NCBI GenBank assembly: GCA_030834695.1
Contig: JAUQXK010000144.1
Coordinates: 35,354 to 99,353 of the forward strand
DNA length: 64,000 bases
Source: Desulfobacterales bacterium
Lineage (GTDB): Bacteria; Desulfobacterota; Desulfobacteria; Desulfobacterales; SpSt-501
Reading direction: 5' to 3'
Shown: positions 62,306-64,000 of the stretch, one piece after another
Layout of the letters: every line of letters begins with the position of its first letter
Position numbering within the stretch: position 1 is the first letter of the stretch
Notes under the pieces: model-generated
Told to the model about the DNA's origin: nothing
The model's input: the letters and a program-made list of their open reading frames with translations, nothing else
Databases searched by the model: none
Program-made: the position numbers and the translations under genes

Positions 62306-62542
62306 ATGGCGATACCGCGCATCGACTGCCACCGTTGTGCGCACTATTTCGTGACATGGGATCCCCGCTTTCCCCATGGTTGCCGGCGCATGGGATTCAA
62401 GAGCCGAATGGTTCCCGCCGGGGAGGTCCGGCGGACGATGTCGGGCCATGAATGCCTGCTGTTTCAAACCAAAGCCCGCAGCGATGGCTCTGGCTCCAGC
62501 CTTCCTCCCGCCGCCGCTCCCGAGTGCCCACCGACCCGATGA
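62306..62542 (+). CDS. Small four-cysteine protein, putative zinc binder
   Basis: A 78-residue protein immediately abutting the PP2C gene. Cysteines at 8, 11, 26 and 49 form a C-x2-C...C...C pattern (DCHRCAHYFVTWDPRFPHGC, then HECLLF), suggesting a small metal site. The first ~55 residues look conserved and the tail is low-complexity. I do not recognise a characterised family. Cotranscription with the signalling module is likely. Confidence 0.68.
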   Translation: MAIPRIDCHRCAHYFVTWDPRFPHGCRRMGFKSRMVPAGEVRRTMSGHECLLFQTKARSDGSGSSLPPAAAPECPPTR

Positions 62543-62555
62543 TCGATTAGAAGAT

Positions 62556-62582
62556 TCAAGCTTTTCCGAAAAAGGCCGAAAT
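62556..62582 (+). promoter_or_regulatory. Possible sigma-28 promoter before cheW
   Basis: TCAAGCTT-N11-GCCGAAAT matches the sigma-28 consensus at 6 of 8 and 6 of 8 positions with exact spacing, 26 nt before cheW. Weaker than the fliC promoter. Confidence 0.42.
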
Positions 62583-62608
62583 CCATAGCAGCAAGAAAGG
62601 AGTAATCT

Positions 62609-63121
62609 ATGGGAAGACCAGGGCAAACCATGAATGAGGGACGGGGTTGCGCCACCGAGCGTGAGGGCAAATACCTGACCTTCTCTCTCGGCAGTGAAGA
62701 ATACGGGATCGGCATCCTGAAGATCCGTGAAATCATCGGCATGCTGCCGATCACGTCGGTGCCCGAGACGCCGCCCTTTGTCAAAGGCGTCGTCAATCTC
62801 CGCGGCAAGGTGATTCCGGTGGTGGACCTTAGATTGAGGTTCGGTATGCCGGTGATCGGCTACACCGAGCGCACCTGCATCATCGTCGTGGAGATAAGTG
62901 CCACGGGCGGCCTGGTGTCCGTCGGCATCGTGGTGGATGCCGTTTCGGAAGTGCTCAACATTAAAGCGGAAGAAATCGAGGAGCCGCCCGCATTCGGTGC
63001 ACGGATGAACACCGACTACATCCTGGGCATGGCCAAAATGGGCAATGGCGTAAAATTGCTGTTGGACATCGATCGAGTGCTGGGCCGCGACGACCTGCCA
63101 TCCTTGAAGGAGGCTGCGTAG
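62609..63121 (+). CDS. cheW: Chemotaxis coupling protein CheW
   Basis: A 170-residue coupling protein: YLTFSLGSEEYGIGILKIREIIG, FVKGVVNLRGKVIPVVDLRLRFG (both in pieces), and GVKLLLDIDRVLG. It links CheA to chemoreceptors. AAAGGAG precedes ATG. It is followed by a canonical terminator and by foreign-looking DNA. No chemoreceptor gene is present in the window. Confidence 0.94.
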   Translation: MGRPGQTMNEGRGCATEREGKYLTFSLGSEEYGIGILKIREIIGMLPITSVPETPPFVKGVVNLRGKVIPVVDLRLRFGMPVIGYTERTCIIVVEISATGGLVSVGIVVDAVSEVLNIKAEEIEEPPAFGARMNTDYILGMAKMGNGVKLLLDIDRVLGRDDLPSLKEAA

Positions 63122-63146
63122 CAAGGATCAAAGAAAAACCCTGTTA

Positions 63147-63178
63147 GGGGGGGTGGCCTAAATCACCCCCCTTTTTTA
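63147..63178 (+). terminator. Rho-independent terminator after cheW
   Basis: GGGGGGTG (63148-63155) and CACCCCCC (63164-63171) form an 8-bp stem with an 8-nt loop, followed directly by six T residues. It ends the flagellar/chemotaxis region. Confidence 0.92.
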
Positions 63179-63296
63179 TTCCCCACAATCCACCCAAATA
63201 TCACCCAATAAATCCACGTAAGCCCTTATGCCGTATATATTTGCGCCTTTTGAAGATACAGCGGGGAAAAATGGTGAAACAATAGATATTTTCTGG

Positions 63297-63318
63297 CAAG
63301 TATTGACCAAGTATTGAC
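63297..63318 (+). repeat. Tandem 11-bp repeat (2 copies)
   Basis: CAAGTATTGAC occurs twice head to tail with no spacer. It shares the 11-bp period of the longer array about 90 bp downstream. Confidence 0.85.
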
Positions 63319-63407
63319 CAAACTCACGATATCCCCCCTTAATTGATCCGCAATAGCTTATCCCCTGCAAACTTTCTAAGACCTATCAAAATCCCCCTGT
63401 CAATACC

Positions 63408-63451
63408 CAAACTTAGGTCGAACTTAGGTAAAACTTGGGTGGAACTTATAC
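63408..63451 (+). repeat. Four tandem 11-bp iterons
   Basis: CAAACTTAGGT, CGAACTTAGGT, AAAACTTGGGT and GGAACTTATAC lie head to tail, with core AACTT invariant and decay in the last copy. One-helical-turn spacing is typical of binding arrays for replication initiators or excisionase/control proteins. They end 89 bp before the HTH gene. The remainder of the 63179-63539 gap holds only short A/T-rich sequence and an AAACCC/GGGTTT inverted repeat. Confidence 0.82.
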
Positions 63452-63539
63452 CAAACTACAGAAACCCCCAAAAACCGGGTTTATAGTCGGTATCAACAAG
63501 GGGAGTGAAACCAATCCTAACGACCGGAGGTGAAAGGTC

Positions 63540-63761
63540 ATGAAAGAGAATGCAACGCGGCAGGAGTTCTACACGATCGATGAAACGGCAACCCTTTTGC
63601 GAATGGCACGAAATACCCTTTACAACCGCATTTGCAAAAATGCGCGGACCCCTTTTCCTGTCAAGCCGATCCGAGGATTGAACGGTCGGCCTATTTTCCG
63701 CCGGGCCGATATCGACAATTTCATCGCCAAGCTGCAAACCGAGCAGAGTCAAGCGGCGTAG
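63540..63761 (+). CDS. AlpA/excisionase-like HTH protein
   Basis: A 73-residue MerR-fold protein: FYTIDETATLLRMARNTLYNRI is the winged-helix recognition segment, followed by PIRGLNGRPIFRRADIDNFI, the wing and C-terminal helix seen in excisionases and AlpA-type regulators of integrated elements. GGAGG precedes ATG. It may bind the 11-bp repeats upstream (inference). Confidence 0.82.
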   Translation: MKENATRQEFYTIDETATLLRMARNTLYNRICKNARTPFPVKPIRGLNGRPIFRRADIDNFIAKLQTEQSQAA

Positions 63762-63831
63762 CGCTCCGGCGGCGATCGGTTGCCCTGGGGAGGGTCGGCC
63801 AAATTTCGCCGCGATGATCGAGGGGGCGCGC

Positions 63832-64000
63832 ATGGAACAGGAAAGAGTCGGAGCGGGAACGTGGTTCGCTATCGACCGGAAAATTTTTACATCGGACATT
63901 TGGTTTGACAGCCCATGGAAGCTGAAAATTTTTATTTATCTGCTTGGTCATGCTGCACATAAAGACGGGCACTTCATGGGCGTTCCGATCAAGCGAGGTG
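63832..64000 (+). CDS. Replication-initiator/phage replication-like protein, 3'-truncated
   Basis: The N-terminal ~56 residues are in the window. The WFAIDRKIFTSDIWF-SPWKLKIFIYLLGHAAH segment resembles the winged-helix N-terminus of phage and plasmid replication organisers (DnaD/replisome-organiser-like). ATG 63832 is preceded by GAGGGGG; ATG 63814 is an alternative. The gene runs off the window, so the assignment is tentative. Confidence 0.5.
   Translation, partial: MEQERVGAGTWFAIDRKIFTSDIWFDSPWKLKIFIYLLGHAAHKDGHFMGVPIKRG

Larger units (their letters stand above)
63180..64000 (+). mobile_element. Probable edge of an integrated genetic element
   Basis: Past the cheW terminator the sequence turns AT-rich and carries 11-bp tandem repeats, an AlpA/excisionase-like gene and the start of a replication-protein-like gene. 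No integrase, transposase or attachment duplication is visible, and the element runs off the window, so the left boundary is approximate. Confidence 0.45.

Noticed and set aside
60932..63124. A 730-residue open frame on the minus strand
   Set aside because: It lies antisense to the receiver-PP2C, four-Cys and cheW genes, shows no domain motifs and arises from high GC bias.
63297..63451. Possible CRISPR array
   Set aside because: Repeat units are 11 bp, directly abutting, without spacers; they are iterons.
63456..63899. Minus-strand frame of 147 residues at the element edge
   Set aside because: Antisense to the HTH gene and the replication-like gene, both with good ribosome-binding sites.

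Overview
The window looks like a chromosomal stretch from a Gram-negative, polarly flagellated bacterium, most likely a deltaproteobacterium (Desulfobacterota). This placement is inference from gene content and order, not from a search. L- and P-ring genes (flgH, flgI) show an outer membrane. The flhF-flhG pair, flbT-flaF, CheX/CheC-type phosphatases, many HDOD proteins and a two-tier sigma-54/sigma-28 promoter set fit that group. The flagellar part is GC-rich, while the first 12.9 kb is visibly richer in A and T.

Region 1 (1-12905, + strand) is a sugar-modification block. It holds the C-terminal part of an ATP-grasp ligase, a mannitol-1-phosphate-dehydrogenase-like protein, an inositol-monophosphatase-family protein, a 2713-residue multi-domain glycosyltransferase and a 670-residue TPR/GT2 protein. 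It abuts the flagellin gene and is probably a flagellin glycosylation locus. Region 2 (12960-14660, - strand) is fliC-flbT-flaF, with a near-perfect sigma-28 promoter, a hairpin in the 5' leader and a strong terminator after fliC. Region 3 (14980-17516) holds HDOD and CheX-type signalling proteins and a receiver-STAS protein.

Region 4 (18196-48684) is the main flagellar assembly block: two sigma-54 activators, then flgBC-fliEFGHIJ, fliK-flgDE, fliLMNOPQR-flhB, flhA-flhF-flhG-fliA plus two small genes, and flgFGAHIJ. Most of these units have a recognisable -24/-12 element in the preceding gap. Region 5 (48775-63121) starts with flgN behind a sigma-28-like promoter. It continues with a chemotaxis operon (cheA, cheR, cheD, an HDOD gene, cheY, a cheX-like gene, cheB), then flgK-flgL, a secreted small protein, a histidine kinase/REC-HDOD/REC-PP2C module, a small Cys protein and cheW with a terminator.

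Region 6 (63179-64000) changes character: AT-rich 11-bp iterons, an AlpA/excisionase-like HTH gene and the start of a replication-initiator-like gene mark what is probably the edge of an integrated element.

The regulatory logic readable from DNA is: sigma-54 plus two NtrC-type activators (one without a receiver, one with a degenerate receiver) drive hook-basal-body and export genes, including the fliA operon. FliA then drives fliC, the flgN-che-flgK-flgL operon and probably cheX and cheW. FlbT probably tunes flagellin mRNA. No fliD, fliS, motA/B, flgM or chemoreceptor gene is present in this window.
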